From Cellulosimicrobium funkei (lineage in GTDB: Bacteria; Actinomycetota; Actinomycetes; Actinomycetales; Cellulomonadaceae): a stretch of DNA of 64,000 nt. The number at the start of each line of letters is the position of its first letter. The stretch's first letter is position 1. Positions 24,895 to 33,689 of the stretch are shown piece after piece. The notes beneath the pieces are model-generated. The model was not told the DNA's origin, did no database searches, and was given only the letters and a program-made list of their open reading frames with translations. The stretch covers positions 62,001 to 126,000 of the forward strand of contig NZ_SOZH01000008.1 of the NCBI RefSeq assembly GCF_004519295.1. The letters are read 5' to 3'. Both the position numbers and the translations under genes were made by a program.

Positions 24895-25766
24895 GACCCG
24901 GCCCCCTCGGTCCCCGCGCGCGGTGCCGGGGCGTCCGCGAGCGCCGCCGCGAGCTCGGCCGAGCGGTCGCGCGCGGCCTCGAGCGCGTCGAGGAACGCTG
25001 CGCGCACCCCGCCGGCGTCGAGACGGCGCAGCGCCGCGACCGTCGTGCCGCCCGGCGACGACACGCGCTCGCGCGCGATCGCCGGGTGCTCGCCCGTCAC
25101 GCGCAGCATCGTGGCCGCGCCGTGCACGGTCGCGGTCGCGAGCTCGAGCGCCGTCGCGCGCGTCAGGCCGAGCAGCACGCCCGCCTCGGCGAGCGCGTCG
25201 ATGACGTAGAAGACGTACGCGGGACCGGAGCCGGAGAGCGCGCCGACGGCGTCCTGGTCCTTCTCCGCGACGCGCACGACGAGGCCCGTCGCGGCGAGCA
25301 GCCGTTCGACGAGCGCGACGTCGTCGTCGTCCGCGGCGCTCCCGCCGCTCACGGCGCTCACGCCCGCACCCACGACGGACGGCGTGTTCGGCATGACCCG
25401 CACGACCGCGGTGCCCGCGGGCAGCCGCTCCTCGTAGAAGGCGGTCGGCAGGCCGACGACGACGCTCACGACGACCGTGCCCTCGCCCACCGCGTCGTGG
25501 ACCTCGGAGAGCAGCGCGGCCACGTCCTTCGGCTTCACCGCGACGACGACGACCCCGGCGCCGCGCACGGCCTCGACGTTGTCGCGCGTCGTCCGGACGC
25601 CGTGGCGTGCGGCGAGCTCGTCGGCGCGCTCGGGCCTGCGGACGGTCGCGACGACGTCGTCGGGTCGCCACCCGGACGCGAGCGCACCCGCGAGGACGGT
25701 CTCGCCCATGACGCCCGTGCCGAGGACGGCGAGCCGGGGCGCGGAGGGGGTGGGCAGGTCGGTCAT
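24891..25766 (-). CDS. proC: Pyrroline-5-carboxylate reductase
   Basis: Last step of proline synthesis: NAD(P)H-dependent reduction of 1-pyrroline-5-carboxylate. The 291-residue product has the N-terminal Rossmann motif LAVLGTGVMGETVLAGAL, AVKPKDV, VVRVMPNTPSVVGAGVSAV and the C-terminal family signature GLTRATALELATATVHGAATML with SPGGTTVAALR. The stop overlaps the regulator start by 4 nt, an odd coupling of a housekeeping gene to a catabolic regulator that would give the repressor constitutive low-level synthesis. Confidence 0.95.
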   Translation of the reverse strand: MTDLPTPSAPRLAVLGTGVMGETVLAGALASGWRPDDVVATVRRPERADELAARHGVRTTRDNVEAVRGAGVVVVAVKPKDVAALLSEVHDAVGEGTVVVSVVVGLPTAFYEERLPAGTAVVRVMPNTPSVVGAGVSAVSGGSAADDDDVALVERLLAATGLVVRVAEKDQDAVGALSGSGPAYVFYVIDALAEAGVLLGLTRATALELATATVHGAATMLRVTGEHPAIARERVSSPGGTTVAALRRLDAGGVRAAFLDALEAARDRSAELAAALADAPAPRAGTEGAGS

Positions 25767-25845
25767 GGGCGATCAGCTCCCGGGAGTCGGTGAAGGGCAT
25801 TCTTGCGCACCCGGAGAGTCCGGGCCGCCGCGCGGGCCCCGGTGC

Positions 25846-26586
25846 TCAGAGCGGGAAGGCGGCGTAGACGTCGGTCACCACGTCGGCGGGCCCCGTGGCC
25901 TGGAGGACGGCCGTGTCGTTGCGCCACGTGACGGTGGCCCGGCCGTCGCCCGCGTCGGTCACGGCGTACCGGCCCGCGACCTCCCCGGCGACCTCGACGT
26001 CGCCCTCCTCCGTGGGCGTGCCCGCCGCGGCGACGAGGTCGTCCGCCGCGGCCTCCGCCTCCGCGGACGTCGGCCACTGGCCCGCGACGACGGTGACCCG
26101 GGTCGCGTCGTCCCCCTCGCCGTCGGCGTACTCGAGCTGGTACGCCTCCAGGGCACGCGCGGCGGTCCACGCGTCCGTCGCCGAGTCGCTGCGGAGCACG
26201 AGGTCGAGCACGGTGTCCGGGAGCGCCTGCGCGAACGCGGTCGTGCCGGTGCGTGCCACGGGCTCGAGCGTCGGCGTGGGCGGGTCGGCGGTGACGGTGA
26301 CCGTCGGCTCGGGCTCCGCCGGGGCGTCCGAGCGGGCGAACCCGGGCCACACCCACGCGAGGAGCGCGAGCACGAGACCGACGACGACCAGGAGGCCGAC
26401 CAGCACCACGAGCCGTCGGCGCCGGTACACCGCCGCCGACGGAGGGCGGGAGTGCCGCCGGTCGCGCGCGCCCGTCGCGTCGGCGGGACGGCGGGGACCC
26501 GACGGGCCGGACGCGCCCGCCGTCGCCCCGGGGCGCGCCGGGGTGGCGGCCCGTCCTGGCGTGCCGCTGCCGGGCGACTGGCTCAT
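25846..26586 (-). CDS. Single-pass membrane protein of unknown function
   Basis: Not recognised as a named family. The 246-residue product has a Pro/Ala/Arg-rich cytoplasmic N-terminus (1-60), one transmembrane helix at about 61-82 (LVVLVGLLVVVGLVLALLAWVW), a Pro/Thr linker and an extracellular domain of about 135 residues. The extracellular part mixes short alpha and beta segments with no catalytic motif. The ATG follows AGAGAGGTG, and a TACGCT hexamer (minus strand, 26656-26661) about 70 bp upstream is a possible -10. It ends 79 bp before proC on the same strand. The gap up to the potassium channel (26587-26815) holds nothing else that I can recognise. Confidence 0.65.
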   Translation of the reverse strand: MSQSPGSGTPGRAATPARPGATAGASGPSGPRRPADATGARDRRHSRPPSAAVYRRRRLVVLVGLLVVVGLVLALLAWVWPGFARSDAPAEPEPTVTVTADPPTPTLEPVARTGTTAFAQALPDTVLDLVLRSDSATDAWTAARALEAYQLEYADGEGDDATRVTVVAGQWPTSAEAEAAADDLVAAAGTPTEEGDVEVAGEVAGRYAVTDAGDGRATVTWRNDTAVLQATGPADVVTDVYAAFPL

Positions 26587-26815
26587 CGCGCGCACCTCTC
26601 TGCTCCCGGCCGTCCTCGTGGGCCGCCGATCCTCCGGGGCCTGGCCCCGCGGCCCAGCGTAGGACGCGCGCGGGCCCGACCCCCTGCGGTGACGCGGGGT
26701 GTCGTCCGGGCGGAGCGGGTTCACCCGGTCGTCGTGCCCGCGCGTCCGCCTCGGGGACCGCCCGCCGGGGGCCGCGCGCCGGAAACCGTGCGCCGTGGAC
26801 CGCCGGCCGGGGACG

Positions 26816-27352
26816 TCAGTCGGGGCGTCGCCCGGTGCGCTCCGCGCGCTCGCGGTGCTCCGCCCGGGCCCGCGCGCGCGACGTGGCGATCGACACCAGG
26901 ACGCCGACGACGACGAGGTCCAGCACGATCTGGACCATCGCCACCATCTTGGCGGCCTCGCCCGTCGGGTGGACGTCGCCGTAGCCGACCGTCCCGAGCG
27001 TCACGACGGCGAAGTACAGGGCGTCGGTCCGGTTCTCGATCCCCACGAACTGGTCCGCGAGGAGGTAGTAGACGAGGGCGAAGAACGTCACGACCGGCAG
27101 CAGCAGGCCCATGACGGACTGGACCCGCACGCTCGGCGTCTCCCACGCGCGGAGCTGGCGCCGCACCTGGACCACGAGGAGCCCGCACAGCAGCGCCAGC
27201 CCGACGCCGAAGGAGACGAGCTGGACCACCTCGGGCGCGTCGTCGTCGGGCAGCGGCACGCCGTAGTAGACCGTGAGGCACGCGGCCGTCGAGGTCACCG
27301 TGAGGATCGGCGTCCACCACGGGCTGTCGTGCGGGAGGCCGCGCATGCGCAT
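26816..27352 (-). CDS. Potassium channel-like membrane protein (Ion_trans_2)
   Basis: A 178-residue integral membrane protein with the potassium selectivity filter TLGTVGYGD at about residues 118-126. It sits in a re-entrant loop between hydrophobic segments VTFFALVYYLLA and MVQIVLDLVVVGVLVSIAT. Two further hydrophobic segments (about 14-34 and 44-64) precede it, so the fold is a four-segment variant of the two-TM Ion_trans_2 pore. No RCK or cyclic-nucleotide domain follows; the C-terminus is a short basic tail. It is divergent from radA and probably monocistronic. Two in-frame ATGs (27352, 27346) are equally possible. Confidence 0.8.
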   Translation of the reverse strand: MRMRGLPHDSPWWTPILTVTSTAACLTVYYGVPLPDDDAPEVVQLVSFGVGLALLCGLLVVQVRRQLRAWETPSVRVQSVMGLLLPVVTFFALVYYLLADQFVGIENRTDALYFAVVTLGTVGYGDVHPTGEAAKMVAMVQIVLDLVVVGVLVSIATSRARARAEHRERAERTGRRPD

Positions 27353-27423
27353 GGGCCCAGCATCCCGCGCCGACGCCCGCTCGTCGCGGCGTGCGGCGGC
27401 GTGCCGGTGTCAGGGGTGCTGGC

Positions 27424-27429
27424 TAGGTT
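27424..27429 (+). promoter_or_regulatory. Leaderless-type -10 box of radA
   Basis: TAGGTT stands 7 nt before the GTG start and there is no Shine-Dalgarno sequence, the typical arrangement of leaderless actinobacterial transcripts. Confidence 0.5.
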
Positions 27430-27436
27430 GGGGCGC

Positions 27437-28900
27437 GTGACGTCGTCGACCACCGCGGCCCGCTCCGCGGCCGCCAAGCGAGCCCGCCCCGCCTACCGCT
27501 GCAGCGAGTGCGGGTGGACCACCGCGAAGTGGGTGGGCCGGTGCGGCGAGTGCCAGGAGTGGGGCACGGTGACGGAGGACGCCCCGGCCGCCTCGGGCCC
27601 CCGCACCACGGCCGTGTCCCCCACGCGCTCCCCCGCGCGCCCCATCGGCGAGATCAGCGTCGAGGCCGCGCGCGCCACACCCACCGGCGTGTCCGAGTTC
27701 GACCGCGTGCTCGGCGGCGGCATCGTGCCGGGCGCCGTCGTGCTCCTCGCCGGGGAGCCGGGCGTCGGCAAGTCGACGCTCCTGCTCGCCGTGGCGAGCA
27801 ACGTCGCCGCGGGCGGCTCCGACCTGCCGACGGTCCGGCCCGCCGGAGAGCGCGCGCCTGCGGAGCCCGCGCGCCCCGCGCCCGTCCCGCGGCGCGTCCT
27901 GTACGTCACGGGCGAGGAGTCGGCCGGGCAGGTGCGCCTGCGCGCCGAGCGTGTCGGCGCCCTCGCGCCCGGCTTGCTGCTCGCGGCCGAGACGGACCTC
28001 GCGACCGTCCTCGGGCACATCGAGGCCACGGAGCCCGACCTGCTGGTCGTGGACTCCGTGCAGACCGTCGCGTCCGCGCAGGTCGAGGGCGCGCCCGGTG
28101 GCGTGAGCCAGGTGCGCGAGGTCGCGGCGTCGCTCATCGCCGCGGCGAAGGCCCGCGACCTGCCCGTGATCCTCGTCGGGCACGTCACGAAGGACGGCTC
28201 GGTCGCCGGCCCGCGCACGCTCGAGCACCTCGTCGACGTCGTGTGCCAGTTCGAGGGCGACCGGCACTCACGCCTGCGCCTCGTCCGCGCCGTGAAGAAC
28301 CGCTACGGGCCCACGGACGAGGTCGGCTGCTTCGACCTCACCGAGAACGGGATCGTGGGGCTCGCCGACCCGAGCGGCCTCTTCCTCTCGCACACCGGCG
28401 CGGGCGTGCCGGGCACGTGCGTCACCGTGACGCTCGAGGGCCGCCGGCCGCTCGCGCTCGAGATCCAGTCGCTCGTCGTGCCGAGCTCGCTGACGAACCC
28501 GCGCCGCACCACGAGCGGCGTCGACTCGAGCCGCCTCGCGATGATCCTCGCCGTCATGCACCGGCACGCGGGCGTGCGGCTCGTCGACCAGGACGTCTAC
28601 GCGTCGACCGTGGGCGGCGCCAAGGTGACCGAGCCGGCCGCCGACCTCTCGATCGCGCTCGCCGTCCTGTCCGCGCGGGAGGACGAGGCCCTCCCGCAGG
28701 GCACCGTCGCGTTCGGCGAGGTCGGCCTCGCCGGGGACATCCGACCGGTCGCCGGCCTCGACCGCAGGCTGGCCGAGGCCGCGCGGCTCGGCTTCACGCG
28801 CGCCGTCGTGCCGCGGGGGTCGTTCCCGCGCCCCGTCGAGGGCATGACGATCCACCCGGCGCGGCACCTCGGCGAGGCGGTCGAGCTCGCGCGGAGCTAG
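27437..28900 (+). CDS. radA: DNA repair protein RadA
   Basis: A RecA-like ATPase that promotes branch migration in homologous recombination. The 487-residue protein has a C4 zinc finger (CSECGWTTAKWVGRCGECQEW, about 22-45), Walker A GEPGVGKSTLLL, an expanded Pro/Ala-rich insertion after it, the RadA-specific KNRYG motif (AVKNRYGPTDEVGCF) and a C-terminal Lon-protease-like domain (DLSIALAVLSAREDEALPQGTVAFGEVGLAGDIRPV). The GTG start is chosen because the zinc finger follows directly and a TAGGTT box lies 7 nt upstream. radA next to disA is a conserved pairing in Gram-positive genomes. Confidence 0.95.
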   Translation: MTSSTTAARSAAAKRARPAYRCSECGWTTAKWVGRCGECQEWGTVTEDAPAASGPRTTAVSPTRSPARPIGEISVEAARATPTGVSEFDRVLGGGIVPGAVVLLAGEPGVGKSTLLLAVASNVAAGGSDLPTVRPAGERAPAEPARPAPVPRRVLYVTGEESAGQVRLRAERVGALAPGLLLAAETDLATVLGHIEATEPDLLVVDSVQTVASAQVEGAPGGVSQVREVAASLIAAAKARDLPVILVGHVTKDGSVAGPRTLEHLVDVVCQFEGDRHSRLRLVRAVKNRYGPTDEVGCFDLTENGIVGLADPSGLFLSHTGAGVPGTCVTVTLEGRRPLALEIQSLVVPSSLTNPRRTTSGVDSSRLAMILAVMHRHAGVRLVDQDVYASTVGGAKVTEPAADLSIALAVLSAREDEALPQGTVAFGEVGLAGDIRPVAGLDRRLAEAARLGFTRAVVPRGSFPRPVEGMTIHPARHLGEAVELARS

Positions 28901-28912
28901 GCGGACCACGAC

Positions 28913-28937
28913 CCGGTCCCCGGCGAACCGGGGCCGG
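28913..28937 (+). terminator. Hairpin after radA
   Basis: CCGG-T-CCCCGG pairs with CCGGGGCCGG around a CGAA tetraloop (one bulged T), 12 bp after the radA stop. Confidence 0.45.
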
Positions 28938-29062
28938 TCAGGTGCCCGGCGCGCCGCCGACGGCCGCGGCGGCCCGGCCGAGCCGTACGCGCCGAGACCG
29001 GATCGTGACCGCTTTGTGGCGTGGCGCCGGGGTTTTCCGGAGGTGCGGAGGGGCTCGCAGCG

Positions 29063-29068
29063 TAGGAT
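29063..29068 (+). promoter_or_regulatory. Leaderless-type -10 box of disA
   Basis: TAGGAT lies 6 nt before the GTG start; the intervening TCCCCC has no ribosome-binding character, so transcription probably begins at or next to the start codon. Confidence 0.55.
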
Positions 29069-29074
29069 TCCCCC

Positions 29075-30160
29075 GTGGCCAACTCCCCCGCGCACCCCGA
29101 CGAGCTGCTCCGGGAGACCCTCGCCGCCGTGGCACCGGGCACCGAGCTCCGTGACGGTCTCGAGCGCATCCTGCGCGGCCGGACCGGCGCGCTCATCGTG
29201 CTGGGCCTGGACAAGGTCGTCGAGGAGATGTGCTCGGGAGGCTTCCAGCTCGACGTCGGGTTCTCCGCGACGCGGCTGCGCGAGCTGTCGAAGATGGACG
29301 GCGCCGTCGTGCTCGACCGCGACGCCAACCGCATCCTGCGCGCCGCCGTCCAGCTCCTGCCGGACCCGACGATCGAGACCACCGAGTCCGGGACGCGGCA
29401 CCGCACCGCCGAGCGCGTGGCCAAGCAGAGCGGCTTCCCCGTCATCTCGGTGAGCCAGTCGATGCGGATCGTCGCGCTGTACGTCGGTGGCCAGCGCCAC
29501 GTCCTGGAGGACTCCGACACGATCCTGTCGCGCGCCAACCAGGCGCTCGCGACGCTCGAGCGCTACCGCGCGCGCCTCGACGAGGTGTCCGGCACGCTGT
29601 CCGCGCTCGAGATCGAGGACCTGGTCACGGTGCGCGACGTCTGCGCCGTCGTGCAGCGTCTCGAGATGGTCGCGCGCATCTCCGAGGAGATCGCCGGCTA
29701 CGTGATCGAGCTCGGCACCGACGGCCGCCTCCTCGCGCTCCAGCTCGACGAGCTCATCGGCGGCATCGGCTCGGACCGCGAGTTCGTCATCCGGGACTAC
29801 GTCGACCTGGGCCGCAAGGACCGCTCGCTCGCGGAGGTGCAGAAGGCCCTGGGCGGCCTCGACTCGACGCAGCTCCTCGACCTCGGTCAGATCGGCCGCG
29901 TGCTCGACCTGCCGGGCGGCGGCGACGCGCTCGACGCGGCGGTCGCCCCGCACGGGTACCGCCTCCTGTCGAAGGTGCCGCGCCTGCCCGCGACGATCAT
30001 CGACCGGCTCGTGGCGCACTTCGGCGGCCTGCAGAAGCTGCTCGCCGCGAGCATCGACGACCTCATGACCGTCGACGGCGTCGGCGAGCAGCGGGCCCGC
30101 GCGGTCCGCGAGGGCCTGTCCCGGCTCGCGGAGTCGAGCATCCTCGAGCGCTACGTCTGA
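29075..30160 (+). CDS. disA: DNA integrity scanning protein DisA, diadenylate cyclase
   Basis: Synthesises cyclic di-AMP from two ATP and scans DNA for branched structures. The 361-residue product has the N-terminal DAC domain with both diagnostic motifs, MDGAVVLD (DGA) and [10 protein letters not shown] (RHR), and the [10 protein letters not shown] segment. A helical linker (about 145-285) and a C-terminal helix-hairpin-helix DNA-binding domain ([27 protein letters not shown]) follow. It follows radA, as in Bacillus and mycobacteria, where RadA can modulate DisA. Start at the GTG after the TAGGAT box. No c-di-AMP phosphodiesterase is in the window. Confidence 0.96.
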   Translation: MANSPAHPDELLRETLAAVAPGTELRDGLERILRGRTGALIVLGLDKVVEEMCSGGFQLDVGFSATRLRELSKMDGAVVLDRDANRILRAAVQLLPDPTIETTESGTRHRTAERVAKQSGFPVISVSQSMRIVALYVGGQRHVLEDSDTILSRANQALATLERYRARLDEVSGTLSALEIEDLVTVRDVCAVVQRLEMVARISEEIAGYVIELGTDGRLLALQLDELIGGIGSDREFVIRDYVDLGRKDRSLAEVQKALGGLDSTQLLDLGQIGRVLDLPGGGDALDAAVAPHGYRLLSKVPRLPATIIDRLVAHFGGLQKLLAASIDDLMTVDGVGEQRARAVREGLSRLAESSILERYV

Positions 30161-30197
30161 CGCTCCGACCGTCCGCACGACGCACACGGAGGGGACC

Positions 30198-30920
30198 GTG
30201 GACCACGTCGACGAGTGGTCGGCACTGGCCGACGCCTGGGCGCGCTGGTGGGCGCCCGCCGCCGAGCCCGCGCAGCGGGCGATCCTCGACGCCGCGGGCG
30301 TCGGGCCGGGCTCCCGCGTGCTCGACGTCGGGTGCGGCACGGGCGAGCTCGTCGCCCTGGCCGTGGCCCGCGGGGCCGAGGCGGCCGGGTGCGACGCCGC
30401 CGCCGGGATGGTCGACGCCGCCCGGCGCCGCAGCCCGGGCGCGGACCTGCGCGTCGCGCAGGCGGAGCGACTCCCCTGGCCGGACGACTCCTTCGACCTC
30501 GTGACGCTCGTCAACGCGCTCGCCTTCACCGACGTCGCGCGGACGCTCGTCGAGTGCCGCCGCGTCGGCGGGCTGGTCGCCGTCGCGACGTGGGCCGAGG
30601 ACGCGCTCAACGACCTCACCGTCCTCGAGCGCGCGGTCGCGGGCGAGGACCACGAGCCGAGCGACGAGAGCCGCGAGGAGGGGCACCTCGGCGCGCTCCT
30701 CGCGGAGCACGGCTTCACGCCGGTGACGGAGGGCGTCGCGGACGCGCCGATGGTGCTCGCCGACGCGGACGAGGTCGTCGCCGCGATCATGTTCGGCGAG
30801 TCGGACGAGCTGCGCGCCGAGCTCCGCCCCGACGTGCTCCGCGCCGCGCGACCGTTCCGTCGTCCCGACGGGTCCTACCTGCTGCGCAACGCCTTCCGCT
30901 GGGCCCTCGCCCGCCGCTGA
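30198..30920 (+). CDS. SAM-dependent methyltransferase, UbiE-like class I
   Basis: A 240-residue class I methyltransferase of unknown substrate. Motif I is VLDVGCGTGELVALA (about 37-51), the acidic motif II region is GCDAAAGMVDAAR, and LPWPDDSFDLVTLVNALAF is the usual post-II/III segment. The GTG at 30198 has a good GGAGGGG site. It begins 37 bp after disA on the same strand and may be co-transcribed, but nothing links it functionally to c-di-AMP. The C-terminal half is Asp/Glu-rich and carries no substrate-specific signature. Confidence 0.8.
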   Translation: MDHVDEWSALADAWARWWAPAAEPAQRAILDAAGVGPGSRVLDVGCGTGELVALAVARGAEAAGCDAAAGMVDAARRRSPGADLRVAQAERLPWPDDSFDLVTLVNALAFTDVARTLVECRRVGGLVAVATWAEDALNDLTVLERAVAGEDHEPSDESREEGHLGALLAEHGFTPVTEGVADAPMVLADADEVVAAIMFGESDELRAELRPDVLRAARPFRRPDGSYLLRNAFRWALARR

Positions 30921-30996
30921 CGCCCGCGCCCGGGAGCGTCCGAAAGGCCCCTCCCAGAGGCGGGTCAGCGCCCCGGGCGGGGGCGGCGCCGCCGGT

Positions 30997-31839
30997 CTAC
31001 GCGCCGTCGGCCGGAGGATCGGACGGGGCAGGCGGCTCGGCGCCCTCGGCGGGCGCCGTCCCCTCGGCCGGCGGCGCTCCGTCCGCCGGGGCCGTCCCGT
31101 CGGCGGGAGCGGTCCCGTCCGCCGGGGCGCCCTCCGGCGGGGTGGTCCCGTCCGCCGGGGCGGTGGGCTCGGCCGGGTCCGGCGTGGGCGCGGGCGGGGC
31201 GAGCAGGGTGAAGGTCACGGGCTCGCTCGTCGCGCCGTCGACGCCGGCGATGCTCACCACCGCCGTGTACGTGCCGGGCCCGACCTCGGGCTGGTCGGGC
31301 GCGCAGCCCTCGACCGAGCGGTGCCGGTCCCACCGCACGAGCCGCGACGGGTCCTCGTCGCCCGTGCTCATGAGCAGCAGGCGCTCGGTGGACCCGCAGT
31401 GGGCCGACGACCACACGAGCTCGTCGCCCGAGTAGACGAGCACCTGGCGGCCCGCGTCGGAGCCGTCGACGAGGCACGGCCGCCCGCCAGAGTGCCGGAC
31501 GGTCACGTCGAGCTGCACGGCGCGACCGGGCTCGTACTCGGCGGCGTTCGTCGTCACGGCGAGCTCGAGCGACGCCGCCGTGCAGTCGCGGGGCGGCCCC
31601 GCGGCCTCGGGCGTGGGGGGCGGGGACTTGCCCTCCTGCGCGCTCGCGTCGCCGCTCAGCAGCGGCCCGACGGCGCGGACGGCCACCTGGCCGAGCAGCA
31701 CGAGGCCGACGACGAGCGCGACGAGCAGGAGGAGCGCGACGAGCCGACGCCGCACCAGGGCGGCGCGCGTGGGAGCGCCCGGCCCGGTGCTGGGGCGGGT
31801 GCTCGGCCTCGGGGTGCGGTCGGTCCGCGGCGTGCTCAC
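30997..31839 (-). CDS. Membrane-anchored extracellular protein with Pro/Ala/Asp-Gly repeats
   Basis: Function unknown. The 280-residue product has a basic cytoplasmic N-terminus, one transmembrane helix (about 33-58, LVALLLLVALVVGLVLLGQVAV) and an extracellular Ig-like beta domain (about 80-205, four Cys, e.g. DCTAASLELAVTTNAAEYEPG and CLVDGSD). The C-terminal tail (about 206-280) is a degenerate repeat of A-D-G-T-A-P units. The beta domain resembles DUF4232-like or intracellular-proteinase-inhibitor-like modules, but I cannot assign it. It converges on the methyltransferase and is divergent from mutY. Confidence 0.65.
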   Translation of the reverse strand: MSTPRTDRTPRPSTRPSTGPGAPTRAALVRRRLVALLLLVALVVGLVLLGQVAVRAVGPLLSGDASAQEGKSPPPTPEAAGPPRDCTAASLELAVTTNAAEYEPGRAVQLDVTVRHSGGRPCLVDGSDAGRQVLVYSGDELVWSSAHCGSTERLLLMSTGDEDPSRLVRWDRHRSVEGCAPDQPEVGPGTYTAVVSIAGVDGATSEPVTFTLLAPPAPTPDPAEPTAPADGTTPPEGAPADGTAPADGTAPADGAPPAEGTAPAEGAEPPAPSDPPADGA

Positions 31840-32028
31840 GGGTCCTCCGTCGTGCTCGTGCTGGTCGGGACCACGCTAGCCGCGGGGCCGCCCCGCGGGG
31901 CCCGTGCCGCGCCGACGGCGGCGCAGGTCGGGGCACAATGTGTCCGGCCCGTGCACCCGCCTGTGCGCCTGCCCTGTCGATCTGCCCGCGCCCCGGCCCG
32001 CCGCCCCGACCCTCCCGAGGACCCACCC

Positions 32029-32994
32029 GTGCCAGCCCCCGCCCCGCGCTCGCCGCGTCCCGACGGCCGCGCCCGCCCGGCGCCGTCGAGCACGACCACG
32101 CCCGGTGACCCGCACGCGGGGCTGAGGGACGCCGTCGGGCGCTGGTTCGGCGCGACGGCCCGCGACCTGCCGTGGCGGGCGGCCGACCGCACCGCGTGGG
32201 GCGTGCTGGTGAGCGAGGTCATGCTGCAGCAGACGCCGGTCGTGCGGGTCGAGCCGGCGTGGCGGGCGTGGATGGAGCGCTGGCCCGAGCCGGCCGACCT
32301 CGCCGCCGCACCGACCGCCGACGTGCTGCGCGCGTGGGGCCGGCTGGGCTACCCGCGGCGCGCGCTGCGCCTGCAGGAGTGCGCCCGGGCGATCGTCGAG
32401 CGGCACGACGGCGAGGTGCCCCGCGGCGAGGAGGCGCTGCGCGCGCTGCCGGGGGTCGGCGAGTACACCGCCGCGGCGGTCACCGCGTTCGCGCACGGGC
32501 GCCGCGCGGTCGTCGTCGACACGAACGTGCGCCGCGTCCTGGCGCGGGCGGTCGGGGGCGTCGCGCTGCCCGCGCCGTCGTACACGGCCGCGGAGCGCGC
32601 GACCGCCGCCGCGGTCGCCCCGCCCGACGAAGACGACGCGGTGCTGTGGGCCGCGGCGTCGATGGAGCTCGGCGCGCTCGTCTGCACGGCGCGCGCGCCC
32701 CGGTGCGGCGTCTGCCCCGTCCGCGACGCGTGCGCGTGGCGCCTGGCCGGGCGCCCCGGCGACGAGCACGCGGCCCGACGCCGCACGCAGGCCTGGGCCG
32801 GCACCGACCGGCAGGCGCGGGGCCGGGTCATGGCGGCGCTGCGCGACGCGCCGGGCCCGGTGCCGCGCGGAGTCGTGGCCGAGGTGTGGCACGACGCCGC
32901 GCAGCTCGACCGGTGCGTCGCGAGCCTCGTCGAGGACGGTCTCGTCGAGCAGGAGGACGGGCCGGGCGGGGTGCTCTACCGGCTCCCCGTCTGA
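32029..32994 (+). CDS. mutY: A/G-specific adenine DNA glycosylase
   Basis: Removes adenine mispaired with 8-oxoguanine. The 321-residue protein has the HhH-GPD fold with the catalytic SEVMLQQTPV (Glu), the helix-hairpin-helix LPGVGEYTAAAVTAFA, catalytic Asp in VVVDTNVRRVLAR and the iron-sulfur motif C-x6-C-x2-C-x5-C (CTARAPRCGVCPVRDAC). There is no NUDIX-type 8-oxoG recognition domain; instead a short winged-helix-like tail (about 255-321) follows, which is common in actinobacterial MutY. I chose the GTG at 32029 because GAGGA precedes it by 7 nt; the frame is open far upstream without a better start. Confidence 0.9.
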   Translation: MPAPAPRSPRPDGRARPAPSSTTTPGDPHAGLRDAVGRWFGATARDLPWRAADRTAWGVLVSEVMLQQTPVVRVEPAWRAWMERWPEPADLAAAPTADVLRAWGRLGYPRRALRLQECARAIVERHDGEVPRGEEALRALPGVGEYTAAAVTAFAHGRRAVVVDTNVRRVLARAVGGVALPAPSYTAAERATAAAVAPPDEDDAVLWAAASMELGALVCTARAPRCGVCPVRDACAWRLAGRPGDEHAARRRTQAWAGTDRQARGRVMAALRDAPGPVPRGVVAEVWHDAAQLDRCVASLVEDGLVEQEDGPGGVLYRLPV

Positions 32995-33010
32995 CGCGGC
33001 GGGCGGGCCG

Positions 33011-33619
33011 TCAGCCGCGCGCGACGTCCGCGGCCCGGTCGCGGTCGAGGTCGGCGGGGCCGCCGGGGACGGCAGGGCCGTCGAGGTCGAGCAGCATCCG
33101 CGTGTTGCCGAGCGTGTTGGGCTTCACGCGCGCGAGGTCGAGGAACTCGGCGACGCCGTCGTCGTGCGAGCGCAGGAGCTCGGCGTACACCTCGGGGGAC
33201 ACGGGCGTCCCCTCGATGGTGCGGAAGCCGTGCGCGCGGAAGAAGTCGACCTCGAACGTCAGGCAGAACACGCGCCGCAGGCCGAGCGCGCGGGCGCGGG
33301 CGACGAGCTCGACGACGAGCGCGTGCCCGACGCGGTGCCCGCGCCACGCCGGGTCCACCGCGAGCGTGCGGATCTCCGCGAGGTCGTCCCACATGACGTG
33401 CAGCGCCCCGCACCCGACGACGCGCCGCGCGTCCGCGCCGTCCGCCGCGTCCGGGTCCGACACCTCGGCGACGACGAACTCCTGGACCGCCTCGTAGTAC
33501 CCGACCATCTCCTTGGCCAGGAGGATGCGGTCCTCGGCGTAGGGCTGCACGAGCGCACGCACCGTCCGCACGTCCGCGGGCAGGGCGGGACGGACACGGG
33601 CGGCAGAGGTCGTGGGCAC
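33011..33619 (-). CDS. GNAT acetyltransferase, ArgA-like amino-acid N-acetyltransferase
   Basis: A probable N-acetylglutamate synthase of the short actinobacterial type (similar to mycobacterial Rv2747), the first step of arginine synthesis. The 202-residue product is a single GNAT domain: VRPALPADVRTVRALVQPYAEDRILLAKEMVGYYEAVQEFVVAE (substrate region) and LAVDPAWRGHRVGHALV (acetyl-CoA pyrophosphate loop, R/Q-x-x-G-x-G/A variant), followed by FEVDFFRAHGF. The GTG at 33619 lies 6 nt after a TACAGT box with no ribosome site, i.e. leaderless; an upstream ATG at 33664 also lacks one. It converges on mutY, with the stops 17 bp apart. Confidence 0.8.
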   Translation of the reverse strand: MPTTSAARVRPALPADVRTVRALVQPYAEDRILLAKEMVGYYEAVQEFVVAEVSDPDAADGADARRVVGCGALHVMWDDLAEIRTLAVDPAWRGHRVGHALVVELVARARALGLRRVFCLTFEVDFFRAHGFRTIEGTPVSPEVYAELLRSHDDGVAEFLDLARVKPNTLGNTRMLLDLDGPAVPGGPADLDRDRAADVARG

Positions 33620-33625
33620 CGCGAC

Positions 33626-33631
33626 ACTGTA
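33626..33631 (-). promoter_or_regulatory. Leaderless-type -10 box of the ArgA-like gene
   Basis: Minus-strand TACAGT lies 6 nt before the GTG start, in the same geometry as at radA, disA and the S33 peptidase gene. Confidence 0.45.
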
Positions 33632-33689
33632 CGCGCGCGGAGCACCCGCTGCATAGTCATGCATGAGGACGCATATCTGCGCTCCGCGC

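Noticed and set aside
32029-32994. Truncated mutY (missing NUDIX domain) as a pseudogene
   Set aside because: All catalytic and iron-sulfur residues are intact, and short MutY proteins without that domain are common in actinobacteria.
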